A model generated the notes under the pieces. The model saw only the letters and a program-made list of their open reading frames with translations, did no database searches and had not been told where the DNA came from. From positions 992,001 to 1,056,000 of the forward strand of contig NC_030995.1 of assembly GCF_000149955.1 (NCBI RefSeq): a stretch of DNA of 64,000 nucleotides. Direction: 5' to 3'. The stretch is from Fusarium oxysporum f. sp. lycopersici 4287. Its lineage: Eukaryota; Ascomycota; Sordariomycetes; Hypocreales; Nectriaceae. The position numbers were made by a program, and so were the translations under genes. Shown here in pieces: positions 26,057-36,700 of the stretch; the first letter of the stretch is position 1, and the number at the start of each line of letters is the position of its first letter.

Positions 26057-26115
26057 TAACCCCAGCCTTGCGTGACGGCTCCAGCACCAGAACCAGCATC
26101 CGCAGGCTGGGGTTA
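26057..26115. repeat. Inverted repeat / hairpin
   Basis: Left arm 26057-26072 and right arm 26101-26115 pair over 12 contiguous bases (TAACCCCAGCCT with AGGCTGGGGTTA) and three more beyond a single bulged T, with a 28-nt loop. No coding frame explains it. Confidence 0.7.
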
Positions 26116-26814
26116 TGCCCATGTACATCACACCTGAACGCCCCGGCTGCCAAGCACAAATCAATACATACGTACCTGCGTCTTCTAGTCACAAGTGAGG
26201 CCTTGGTTCCACTTGTCACTCTCTGTTTCTCTTTCAATACAGCCACCAAGCTCTCCAGAGTGATCAAGTACGCAAGAACATGAATCCAACAAAGGAATGA
26301 GATGACAAGTTGACCACTAACAACACAGGCATTGGCCTCGCATCATAGTTGAAGATCTGATTGAGACCATCTCGATCGATGACAAGAGGGACTTCTACGA
26401 GGGTGAAGTTGGTGTTTCAAACTGTCATCAGACACAACGTCGAATAGACTCAAACGAAGCAACTCTTTGATGCCATAGATCAACATGATGTGATATCAGT
26501 CCAGATATTTCGACATTTACATCAAACATTCTGAAAGGAGGACTTGTCGGAGTTATTCAGTTTTGCCTGTAGCAAAGCCAGCAACTAAAAGCTCAATGCA
26601 TCCCTAACCGAGAAAGTCTCATTGTGGTCACTCGTTTGATATTCGCTCTACAACCATGTCCTTGGTGCATTTTCCAAACCTCAAGAAGCATGGTATTCGT
26701 CCTATTTTAGCCGTTGAGCTGCTCTGTCCCCGTTATAAACAAGATATTAAAACGCCTGGTCACCAACCCCAGTTCCCATCGATGGTACAGTCTGACAGTT
26801 CTCGTCTGTCAATA

Positions 26815-28680
26815 TTAGTATCTGCCCTTGCCTTCCCTCCGCTTCTCCTTGAGCTCTGCCTCAGTCTTCTGTCTCTTTCTGCTCTCCTGGGCGATCATCT
26901 CACTCAGGTCATCGTCATATGCCCACTTGGCTCCGATGCCCTCTTCCTTCCTACCCTCCTCGAACTTGCGCCGCAGGTCGTCTTTGCTGATACCATCGTG
27001 GTTGTGCAACGAGTCGACATCAAGAGCAACGTCGATGTCGCCAGGCTTCTTGCGCTTGCGTGAATCGTCATCGGCGCCGAGAACAGGCACGCCTGCTCGT
27101 TGAGCTGCTTGTGCTTGCTTGAGGTCATATACCCTGTCACTGCCGAAGAACCCCTCGGCGCGAACTTGGCGCTCTGGCAGGATGGTGTAGGCGGATCGAG
27201 GAGCACTGGACTCTTCTGTGTCGTAGCCACGGCGCTCCTTTCGCAAGTCCATCTCACCAGCAATAGACGTCTCGACACCTTGCCCGTAGTCGGCCTGCAC
27301 TGTGCTGGCATAACCACCGGGAGTCTCGAGGCCACTGGGTGTCTCTGTTCCACCAGGAATATCATCATCTTCCTCCTCTTCGTCTTCATCTGACTCTTCC
27401 TCCTCCTCCTCTGATTCCTCTTCTCGTGGCTGCAGCTCACCCCACAGGTTCTTCTCCACAGGCTCACCGGCTCCCGTGTGCATTTGTGCCCCTCCTTGTC
27501 CACCCTGTGCCGCAAGACCGAAGACATCACCACCAAACAAAGGCCTGTTGAACTCATCAACTGGGGGTTTGCCCCAACCGCCAGGATGGAAGCCCCATGA
27601 GCCTCCAGCGGGTGGTGGCGCATTCAGTCCAGGAATCTTCAGAGTAGGATAGGATGGAGGAGGCCCAAACCGTTGTTGGTTGATGAGCCATGGTGGTGGT
27701 GCGCCAGGAGGCATTCCCAGGGCTTCCTTAGTACCCTCGGTGAGGTCTCCCGGTCGGAAATGTTGGTAATCGACCTCAGACTCCTTGCCTTCATAGTAAA
27801 CCTCACCAAATCGCGTCAATTCGGGCTTGGTCTGGAAACGGAAGAAAGCATCGTAAAGTTTTTGGTAATCGATATCAAGCTTGCCCATCTTTGGAGCAAC
27901 ACGTTCCCTCTGTTTCTGCTTCAACGACTGTTCTGCCTGTTTATCGAGGACGGCATCGCGCATCTCGGTAATGCCGGTTTCTGCGATGAACTGGGGTAGT
28001 CGGAAAGGTGGCTTCTCGATACCTCGCTTTGAAGACAGATACTCTCGCTTTAAGGACCAATGGGTTGGTACTGGCACGACGTTTCGTTGAGCTTTGATCT
28101 GGACAAGCAGTCGAGGGTCCGACGAGGATACGTCCTGCCACTCTACCACCTCAGGAACCTTGACCAACGCCTTGAGCTCTGCGATAGAGATCGTGTTGAG
28201 CTGCTTCTTCTTCTTTTTGGATAACTTGGGCTGTCCGTTGTTCTCTTCGTCTTCGTCTGGAATCTCGTCGTCATCCGCGTAGAACACTGTCCCTTGATTG
28301 CCAGCGTTGGCTTCCTTGGCGATCTCGTCCTCTTCCATCGACGCGCCGAATTTGTTAAAAATGTCCTTGTACATGGCATATGCGGGATCCTCCTCATCCA
28401 TGTCAACTTCGATCGCATGACCATCTGTGGTGGCGGCATCTTCGGTTGTCGACCCCTTCTTCACTTCGAGATCTGTCGTCGTAGACTCGGCGGCATCGTT
28501 TTCTTCACGGTTGGTAGTCTCGGCGGTTTCCTTGGTCTTTGTAGGGGTAGCCTGCAGCGCGTCAGTGGGTGATGTCGCAACGAGGGCGAGGAGACCAGGA
28601 CATACCTCTGCTTGAGCCTTCTTCTGCTCCTTCTTCTTGGCCCTACGCATCTGGTTCTTGGTCATCTTTGGGGCCGCCAT
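26815..28680 (-). CDS. CUS1: Splicing factor 3b subunit 2 (SF3B2/SAP145, Cus1)
   Basis: Component of the SF3b complex of the U2 snRNP, contacting pre-mRNA next to the branch site. Exons on the minus strand: 28680-28606 and 28551-26815, giving 603 residues; the 54-nt segment 28605-28552 looks like an intron (GTATGT donor, CACTGAC branch, CTGCAG acceptor) that is free of stops and a multiple of three, so unspliced mRNA would add 18 residues. Domain order: lysine-rich start (MTKNQMRRAKKKEQKK), acidic linker, the SF3b2 core (DUF382) at about 190-330 (VVPVPTHWSLKREYLSSKRG, PPFRLPQFIAETGI), the PSP proline-rich motif (FGPPPSYPTLKIPGLNAPPP), a long D/E run and a basic C-terminal coiled region ending in KRREGKGRY. 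All hallmark segments are present. Confidence 0.95.
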   Translation of the reverse strand: MAAPKMTKNQMRRAKKKEQKKAQAEVCPGLLALVATSPTDALQATPTKTKETAETTNREENDAAESTTTDLEVKKGSTTEDAATTDGHAIEVDMDEEDPAYAMYKDIFNKFGASMEEDEIAKEANAGNQGTVFYADDDEIPDEDEENNGQPKLSKKKKKQLNTISIAELKALVKVPEVVEWQDVSSSDPRLLVQIKAQRNVVPVPTHWSLKREYLSSKRGIEKPPFRLPQFIAETGITEMRDAVLDKQAEQSLKQKQRERVAPKMGKLDIDYQKLYDAFFRFQTKPELTRFGEVYYEGKESEVDYQHFRPGDLTEGTKEALGMPPGAPPPWLINQQRFGPPPSYPTLKIPGLNAPPPAGGSWGFHPGGWGKPPVDEFNRPLFGGDVFGLAAQGGQGGAQMHTGAGEPVEKNLWGELQPREEESEEEEEESDEDEEEEDDDIPGGTETPSGLETPGGYASTVQADYGQGVETSIAGEMDLRKERRGYDTEESSAPRSAYTILPERQVRAEGFFGSDRVYDLKQAQAAQRAGVPVLGADDDSRKRKKPGDIDVALDVDSLHNHDGISKDDLRRKFEEGRKEEGIGAKWAYDDDLSEMIAQESRKRQKTEAELKEKRREGKGRY

Positions 28681-29690
28681 AGTGAATCAGAGGCTGGCGA
28701 CGTTGGCGTCGCGACCAGGGATTGTCTTTTGCTTGTGGTTGGATTAAAGACTTGCGTCGTGAGCTGGAAGGTGGCGTAGGACAAGGCGAGCGCGAGAATG
28801 GCCTGCTTAGGGTCCCTATTCATGCCCTGAAGTTACAGAGACAATACACACAAGAGTTGAAGGAAAGTGAGGTTGAAGCAAAAGCACAGTTGGATGCGCT
28901 AACAAAGAGATTGGTTTAGCTGGTGCAGGTGGAGACGACTTTTGCGCGACGCCTTCAAAAGTCTGTCTCCAGTCAACCTCAGATTAGCTGCTTAGCTTAG
29001 TTAGCTCACGTAAAACGAATGGCGGCTCAGGGCGGCTAAAGGTGCGTTATCAGCTTATCAGCGGCGGCTGCCGGACTAACCGCGGATAGAGGCTAGCAAG
29101 CCACGTAATGTTAGTTACAGGCTTATTACAGAAGATCCCAAGGGAAGGGCCCCTGTAACCCCCCGTGTGCAATCTATCTGGCATCGATTCGTCCTTCTAT
29201 TGGAGCCCCTTGGTTTAATTATAGGCTGTACCTTGCTTATCCCACTTGCACCATTCCCACTTCGACGTTAACACCATCCATCCAACAGAAGCTACAGTAC
29301 TTGGTTGTAACTTGGCATTCTTTTTTTCTCTTCAGCTTCACCAGCTTCTGCTCTGTGTTTGCATAGAGCCAGCAACGTCGCCTTCTTCGACCGCTGTCGT
29401 TTGTTCTCTTCCGCTTTCGTTCTCAGGCTTGGCTTCGTCATTCGACTTGCAGCTCGCGCCTTGGCCTACAGCCTCAGGTACTTGGGAGATAGCCATTACG
29501 AGTCGACCCTTCGATAAGCGATGAGCATACGTTTTCGTCGACGATTATAACGATTTACTCGAATCTTGCCTTCGTCATCTGTCACTCGTTATAAAACCGA
29601 TTCAAATCAATTCAAACCGAACACGCAACCTTAATATCTGGCCTTTGCGCCGCAATTTAATCTTCTCTCCCTTCTTATCACTCTCCTGTG
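28681..29690. other. Divergent promoter region, SF3B2 / TPT transporter
   Basis: About 1 kb shared by two divergent genes. It contains the long pyrimidine-rich leader of the transporter gene on the right. No gene was found in it. Confidence 0.5.
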
Positions 29691-31340
29691 ATGGAAAAGT
29701 TCCCCGACTTTATCGATACGCCCCTGGGCGAGTCACCGTCAGAGAGCCCTTTGAATCCTCCCGGGTGGGCAAATGGCGCACCTCCTCGTCCCTCAGATCG
29801 ATGGCGACCCGCCTCGAAATCAGATAATGGCTGGTCAACGGCTCCTCGAGGGCACAATCGACAAAAGAGCCTCACGGATGCTATTCGTACAATAAGAGGT
29901 CGCAATGGCAGTGTTAGCCAGAACGCCCACGAGATCGCCGATGCCCTACGTGCCCCCGTCTCTCCGAAGCTTATTGTACGCCCTTCTTCCCGAGCCCCAA
30001 GCCAAATGTAGAGTTACCAGTTCAAAGTGCTGACCTGATGCTGCGGTACACAGATTCTGTGCCTGTTGTGGTACACTTCGTCTGCCCTTACAAACACCTC
30101 CTCCAAGTCCATCTTGATAGCCTTTGACAAGCCCGCTACTTTGACGCTGGTCCAATTCGCTTTCGTCTCCTCGTTATGTATCTTCATGGCATGGCTTGCG
30201 ACCATCTTCCCAGTCTTGCGAACCAAAATTACAGCTCTCAAGCACCCGATTCGAAAGCCAACTCGCGACGTTATCAGAACGACTCTGCCTTTAGCCGCAT
30301 TCCAGATCGGTGGCCACCTTCTTAGTTCGACAGCTACCTCAAAGATCCCTGTGTCACTTGTCCATACCATCAAGGGTCTTTCACCCCTCTTTACCGTTCT
30401 CGCTTATAGAATCGTGTACGACATTCGGTACCCCAAGACGACGTACCTGTCTCTGATCCCTCTCACATTCGGCGTCATGTTGGCCTGCTCGGGCAAAACG
30501 ACCTATGGTGGAGAGCTTATTGGTGTTATCCATGCTCTTTTGGCTACCGTCATCTTCGTTACCCAAAACATCTTCTCTAAGAAGCTCTTCAACGAGGCTG
30601 CTAAAGCTGAGGCTGAGTCGCCCCATTCACTACCTAAGAAGTTGGATAAGCTCAACTTACTTTGCTACTCTTCTGGCATGGCTTTTCTTCTCACATTGCC
30701 CATCTGGCTTTGGTCTGAAGGATTCACTCTTCTCATGAACTTCTACCACGAGGGCTCGATAGACTTGAATGAGCAACCCAACTCGATGGACCATGGAAGA
30801 CTCACGCTTGAGTTTGTCTTTAACGGTGTCTTCCATTTTGGCCAGAACATTCTCGCCTTCATCCTACTCTCCATGGTCTCCCCTGTTACCTATTCAGTAG
30901 CAAGTCTCATCAAGCGTGTGTTCGTCATTGTCTTGGCTCTGGTATGGTTCAGGAGTCCCACAACACCCCTACAAGGTGTGGGCATTGCTCTCACCTTTCT
31001 GGGTCTCTACTTGTATGACCGAACAAAGTCTGGCAACAAGGCCGATCAAAAGGCTCAGTCGATGCAGATTAAGCGATCATCGATTCTCCCCATCACAAAT
31101 AATGGACTGCGCCCAACACCTATCATGGAATCCCCTCAAAGTACTGAGCTCAACGCCCGTTCTTATCCCTACCATGAAGGCTACTTTGGTCGGCCGTCTG
31201 CGGCAGAAGATCCAAAAAAGTCAGACGATGGTGTTCCTCGCAGCCGTACTCCTGGCACTGGTAACGGAGGCTGGCTCCCTCCAGGAACTAAACAGGAAGA
31301 CACATGGCAGCCAGGCGATCGGGTTGCTGGCGTTGCATGA
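29691..31340 (+). CDS. SLY41-like TPT/DMT-family membrane transporter
   Basis: Member of the triose-phosphate/nucleotide-sugar (TPT, SLC35E) branch of drug/metabolite transporters; the closest functional relative I recognise is yeast Sly41, an ER/Golgi protein linked to secretion and calcium. The substrate is not known. Two exons, 29691-29975 and 30054-31340, give 523 residues. The first 95 residues are hydrophilic and disordered. The membrane part begins right after the intron (ILCLLWYTSSALTNTSSKSI) and has about nine to ten hydrophobic helices, with the family signatures LVHTIKGLSPLFTVL, LLATVIFVTQNIFSKKL and SPVTYSVASLIKRVFVI. The C-terminal 100 residues are a soluble, S/P/G-rich tail. The start is the first ATG of the frame after a stop-rich leader. 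Confidence 0.9.
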
Positions 31341-31766
31341 GCGTTGCATGATATTTCTCATGAGTATGTGTTAGATTGCGTATTTCTTTGGTGAACAGAT
31401 TTGGTGTTTCGAATTCAAACAATCAAAAAGATATGAGAGCTAGAGTTTCTCGTGTAAGGTGTTGTTGTTACTTTATGTCCCGATATCTAGATGAAGGGCT
31501 TTGGGTTCCTGTATGACATATCATGGGATGGCGTTTTTTGTTTTGAGAGACAAGACACAACGACACTTGTGAGGCCCTCCTTTTGTCAAGGGAGCGCCGG
31601 ATGCAATGTATCATTAGGTGGATATGGAATGATAATGCTGGACTACTTTGGATAGATGAGCCTGCAATCACAGCTCGAGCGTGACGTATTAACGATCTGG
31701 TTTTAAATCTTGCTTGATATATGCTTTAATCGAGATGCCCTACTGGTCTACTATATGCGTCGGGTA
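31341..31766. other. Convergent intergenic region
   Basis: 3' regions of the TPT transporter gene and ORC5. Nothing else was seen. Confidence 0.5.
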
Positions 31767-33309
31767 TCAATCTATCAGCCATTCTTCAACTTCGACGCCT
31801 ATACTTCTCCCTATTCCTCGTATCACCTCCCATGCAACATTAATCCTCCACTTGCCTCCTCGATCCATAACATCTCCTGCGCCTCCTACTCGTGTCAACA
31901 GTCTTAAGCTCGCAAGTGTCGATACAGCCATGGCTACATCTGCATCGAGGCCGGCAGCGCCTACGGCGGTGCCATCTGCCCATTCATTTCGTACAGCGGC
32001 AAAGATAGCCATCATTCGCTCAAGGACAAAGGCGTGTGCGCCAAGGAGTTTGCGGGCGATCTTGCGATGCTTCGTCCGTGTAGCTCCCCGAGCAACAATA
32101 CCTCCTCGGCGGCGCTTGCGGCCATGATGATATGTCGAGAAGAGTGTGAGATCATGGCGGGTTGCATTGTGGGAGGCGAGATAAGCTGATAGCAGCAGGA
32201 GACGAGCTGTCGTAGGGAGAAGGTTTGTGAGATCGGTTGCTGAGACTGTAGGTTTCGTCGCGATGGTTTCAATGGGCTTGTTCTTTGGCCGAATAGAGAC
32301 AATACTTGGGTTGAGCAAAGACTCATCTTGGAAATGCACTCTTCCTGCGATTAACAGCTTCGAGAACTCTTTCGGCAGATGTGTTCCCGCTAGAATGGGC
32401 GCTGTGAAGCGCGGCCAAAGCGCGTGGCAGCTGTGCTTAAACGATGGCAGTGTGCGAGACGCTGATTTTGTGAGGGAGTCGTAAACGGCAGCGCAGAATC
32501 GAGTCCAGAGATCGGTGGTTTCCTGCTGCGTACATGTAGCAATCGATTTCGGTGGCGTGAGCGAGAGGACGCGAACGAATTCCTTCTTTTCGTAGGGAGG
32601 AAAAAGGAGATGCGCTGACGAAGGTGACCGTAGGAAGCCAGCGGGCGGAGATGTGACTACGAAGACGCAGGTGAGGCATGGAATCTGGACATTTGTTAGC
32701 TTTGTACATGTGTATCAAGGATGTTGGGTGCTCACAATTTCTGATAACCTCGCCAGAGCTGGTAACAATGTGGCCGGGGCATCTCTTTGTCGATCAATAG
32801 CATCCAGCACCAAGATAAAACGCCACCTCGCATCCCTCTTTGGATACTGAATCATCTTGACCATCTCAACCGTCAATTGCGCCAGCGTTTCGCATCGCCG
32901 AGGCACCTCCTCCCACTGCAGCGCCTCAGCAACCTGACCGACTATGCGTTCGAAGAGGTGTCGTCCTGTGATGCATTGTACAGAGTTGACGATAGCAGCT
33001 TGCAGACCCCCTGAGGATTCATCGCTATTAATACTGGTGACGAGATCGGAGACAAGTCGATAGGTGATGGCGGATTTGCCTGTAGCCGTTGCGCCGTGGA
33101 TGACGAGGTTTCGACAAGGAGCTGCATTGGGCTATATATTGTCAGTATGTTATGTTGATGTAGAAAGATGGTTGATAAACATCACATACATGCAGCAGCG
33201 TTGCTAGGGAGCGGATTTGATGCTCTCGACAAGGAAATGATTCGAACAAGGGAGTTAATATGACCTCATCTGGAAGACCAAACAGTGAGGTCATCGTGGT
33301 TCCTTGCAT
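31767..33309 (-). CDS. ORC5: Origin recognition complex subunit 5
   Basis: AAA+ subunit of the six-part origin recognition complex that loads MCM helicases at replication origins. Minus-strand exons 33309-33190, 33131-32736 and 32684-31767, all joined in phase 0 through 58-nt and 51-nt introns, give 477 residues. Seen: Walker A GATATGKS at residues 53-60, a Walker B-like strand FILVLDAIDR near 144-154, the segment LLFPPYEKKEFVRVL that matches the ORC5 lid region, and a C-terminal block LPTTARLLLLSAYLASHNAT followed by KRRRGG, typical for ORC5, ending in a winged-helix-like tail (VEVEEWLID). Length is as usual for ascomycete ORC5. The start is the first ATG of the joined frame; a second in-frame ATG follows five codons later. 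The upstream neighbour on the same strand is another genome-maintenance gene. Confidence 0.92.
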
Positions 33310-33709
33310 TTGGGCAATTCCACCGTCTTTGGGTACAATTGCTGGTTGAAGTTCACAAATTGTTCGAGATACGCATAAATGAGCTTATCGGGGAGACGCG
33401 TTTGGCGCGTTGCACGGTCCAAGATACGTCACTCGAGAAATAACCGGCCGACCATCCTGCACTTCACTTATAGGCATACCTACCTACTTACCTTGCCTTA
33501 ATACCTAGTAAGAACTTTTTTACTTTATTATGAAATAAATAGCCACGGCAAAACATATTCCATAAGTTCAAGTCGACGGGTATATATATATATATATATA
33601 TATCATTTCATAGACTCTATTCATTCCGAGAAACAAAACCACATGCAATATCCCCTATGCAATCCACAATCGGCAAACATTTGTAAACCTAACGCCGTTG
33701 CTATGCTGA
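33310..33709. other. Intergenic between MUS7 and ORC5
   Basis: 400 bases holding the 3' end of the MUS7 gene and the ORC5 promoter. It is AT-rich with an (TA)11 tract. Confidence 0.5.
33581..33602 (+). repeat. (TA)11 microsatellite
   Basis: Perfect alternating TA tract of 22 bases between MUS7 and ORC5. Confidence 0.9.
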
Positions 33710-36700
33710 TTAAAACAAGACAGGTTCAATCACATCTACTTGTTCTGGCTCCTTGCCAAACACTTTGTTCCACCAATGATTCCATGTCCTCAACTCCCCG
33801 TACAAGACAGTCACCAAGACTTCTGCATTCCATATTGGTACAGGTGTTCCTTGGTTAGACTGCGCCTGTGTAAACCCTGGACCTCTGCCAGGCGCTTGAA
33901 TGGTGATCCTTGTTCCAGTATTGACCCAGACTTTTTGAACGTCGTTGATGAGATTATCGGTGAAGCTTCTGACACCATCACCAATCTGTGGAGGTGCCAT
34001 GCCCTGTTGCCGAAAGCCGGATAGGAGGGTTTCTGCTCTGACAGAATAGTCTTCAAGATCGACCATGTCAGAGATATAGTTTTCGGCCCTCGACAACCCG
34101 TTCCTCACATGCTTGAGAACTTGCACGGTATCTGTCCAAGAACCGCAAGATATTCCAGAAAGTGACAGACCATATAGAGGACACCATAGGCTGTTTGACA
34201 ATGACAACAGCTGTGTCACCAGATGGACTTCCTCGGCCCGGAGGTGTCCGTCTTTTTTACTGAGTTGATCAAAGAAGTTGGCAATGGCACGTAAAAGAAC
34301 AACTATATGCGGCAGTTCGCTTTCCGCCAACTCCCGAGGAATTACATCGCGGGTCAAAAGAACTCGCAGTGCTCCTGCGTAAACTTCAACCATGGGGAAT
34401 ATCGAGCTTTCGACTGTCGCAGTCTTGACAATCGCTGGCAGCATCTTGTTCAGGATGAAAGATAGAATGCCCGGGTTCTCCATTCCCCGGCACAAAAGCT
34501 CAACTTCGTCTTGAAGCTTGTTGTCTTTGAGTGCAATCTTGAAGTTGTTAGAAAGGAAGAAGAAGACCTGGTGGATGACCTTGGTGTCCCCTTCGCTCAG
34601 CCGAAGCCCATAAGACATCATGCCAGCCACTTGCAGTTGCGGGTCCTGGATAGACGGCGAATACTCCTTACTGATCTGATAGAAATACTTGTCGACTGTG
34701 CAAATATCAGAGCCGTGAGCTCTAATAAGCGCAATGATATCCCGAACAAAGACCACATAGCCAGAATGTTCAGAGGCATCGTGAGACATCGTCCGCAAAT
34801 CTCCTATGATCTGCTGCATCACCAACTTGAGTGTCTTGGAGTGTTCTGACATGATGACCTTTTTCAGCGCTGGTCCAGCATCTCGCAAGGACTTGCGCAT
34901 CCATGTTATAAGGAATTCGAAGAGGTCTCGGTTCGTGTTGTAGTCCGGGTTAATAACAAGTCCAACGACTGCGTCTGGGACGAATTCTTTCTGCTTTCGT
35001 AGCAACTGCTCCGCAAACTGGTTTTCGTACGATAGGTATGGCCTTGGTTTGACAATTGACAGAGCCCAGACCTCTGAAAGAGAAAAGTCTGCCTCGCTAA
35101 AATCATCAAAGTTGTGCTTGAGGAGCGTGGTCAAGAACAAGACAAGATGTCGTCGTTGGTCGAGGTTGAGTTTGGCTGGAACCTCCTCGAACAGGCTATA
35201 TTTCCCCGGTTTAAACATATCGCCAAGTCGCAACAGTCCACCAGTAATGAACCTTACTACAAGCCGGGCTGTTAAGATTATGACCTGCTCAGTGCATTGG
35301 GATCTCTGCACAGCTTCAGAAGGGGATTCGCCTAGTTCTCCCTGTGAAGAGAGAATGCATCTCGCCATTGAGAAGTAGGCTTTGGACAGGTCGTGATCAA
35401 TTACCAAGATAGCATCATCCGCTTGGGCTGAGTTCAAGATTTGGCTCTCGCTCTGTTGACTGTCTTCGTCGTCCTTGAACTCATCAACATGGGAGAAGAA
35501 AACCTCCAAGGTGGATAGGGAAGAACGGAGAATCGACCAGTCAAGCTCCATGGGATATGCACTGGATCGCCGGAAAACTTGCTGTAGTTGCAGTGTATTC
35601 AGGGCAAATGTGGCGGCCTCCAAGTTAGGTGCATGCCTCATAACATCTAATGATGCTGTCACCGAAACATACAATACGTCCATTGTAGCCTTTTTGTTCA
35701 TGGCCACCACGGCATTGATCAAGTCTGGGTCGATTGTGTTACTGACATCTTTAGACATGGCCAAGACTTGCTGTTGCATATCAGACTGTACGGAATCGAA
35801 CTGTTGCATCATGGATTGGAAAAGGCTGTTCCGCCACTGTGTGAACGGTCTGAATGCTGTCGTAGCTTCTCCGGACGCGATGATAAACTTGGCCAACTGG
35901 TTCCAGGCTCTGACGTTGATTAAGCACGCCTCTTTGTGGGAGCTTGCTGGGGCGACGAGCCGCTCGATCAAATGGGCGCCTGGGCGAAGTTCTGCCGGCG
36001 AAGCCCAGAAAAGGGTGCAGAGCAGATCATGGTGGTTTCGTAACGCAGCCAAATCACGCTCCTGGATCGTCTGCTCCTTTAGGAGTTGCCGATTGTGGTT
36101 CGGCATTGTCCGGGCTATCAGGTTCCGGATGTCTTTCAACGAGCCAACGGCGCCTAACTTCTTGATACTCAACGCAACGAGCTTGAGGAAGATGTGGAAG
36201 CACTTGTCGGCCTTATCAACAGACAGTGAGGGGCTTCCTGCGAGCTCATCCAGAAACTTGGGCGAAGCGTACACCTCTTCATTGCGCAGATGAGCGAGGT
36301 CCTGCGAACCAAAGAAGTCAAAGATGACACCAATCACGGCTACACATTTGCGCCAGCCCCATTGCTGAACAAGATAGTGGCAACGGCCAACGAGTGCCCG
36401 ACAGTAGTTGTTGAAGCTTGGTGACTGCCGTGGGTTATTTTTGTAAACCTGGAAAATCTTCTTGAGCAGTTTTTGTGGTAATGCCCAGCCATCGACAACT
36501 GCATTATGCCTTCGACCTGCAGCAACGATACCTTTGTCGTTAAACTCAGTGAGTGGGAGAAGAAGAAACATGGTTTTCCACAAGCGCTCATGCTCAGTCG
36601 CATCAAGGCTTTCTGAAACCTCAGGCGTGGCTATGACGGCGTACAGAATGTCCCAGAATGAGCCCCGAGGAATATGGGCATGTTCCAGAGTCTTCATGGT

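Larger units (their letters stand above)
21895..26814. other. Large gene-poor intergenic region
   Basis: Nearly 5 kb. The first 240 bases keep the reading frame of SUZ12 open after its stop and encode basic, NLS-like residues. The rest has only short frames without recognisable domains or convincing splice patterns. It includes a T16 run (24833-24848) and a strong hairpin (26057-26115). No transposon remnant or tRNA is evident. Undetected small or non-coding genes are possible. Confidence 0.45.
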
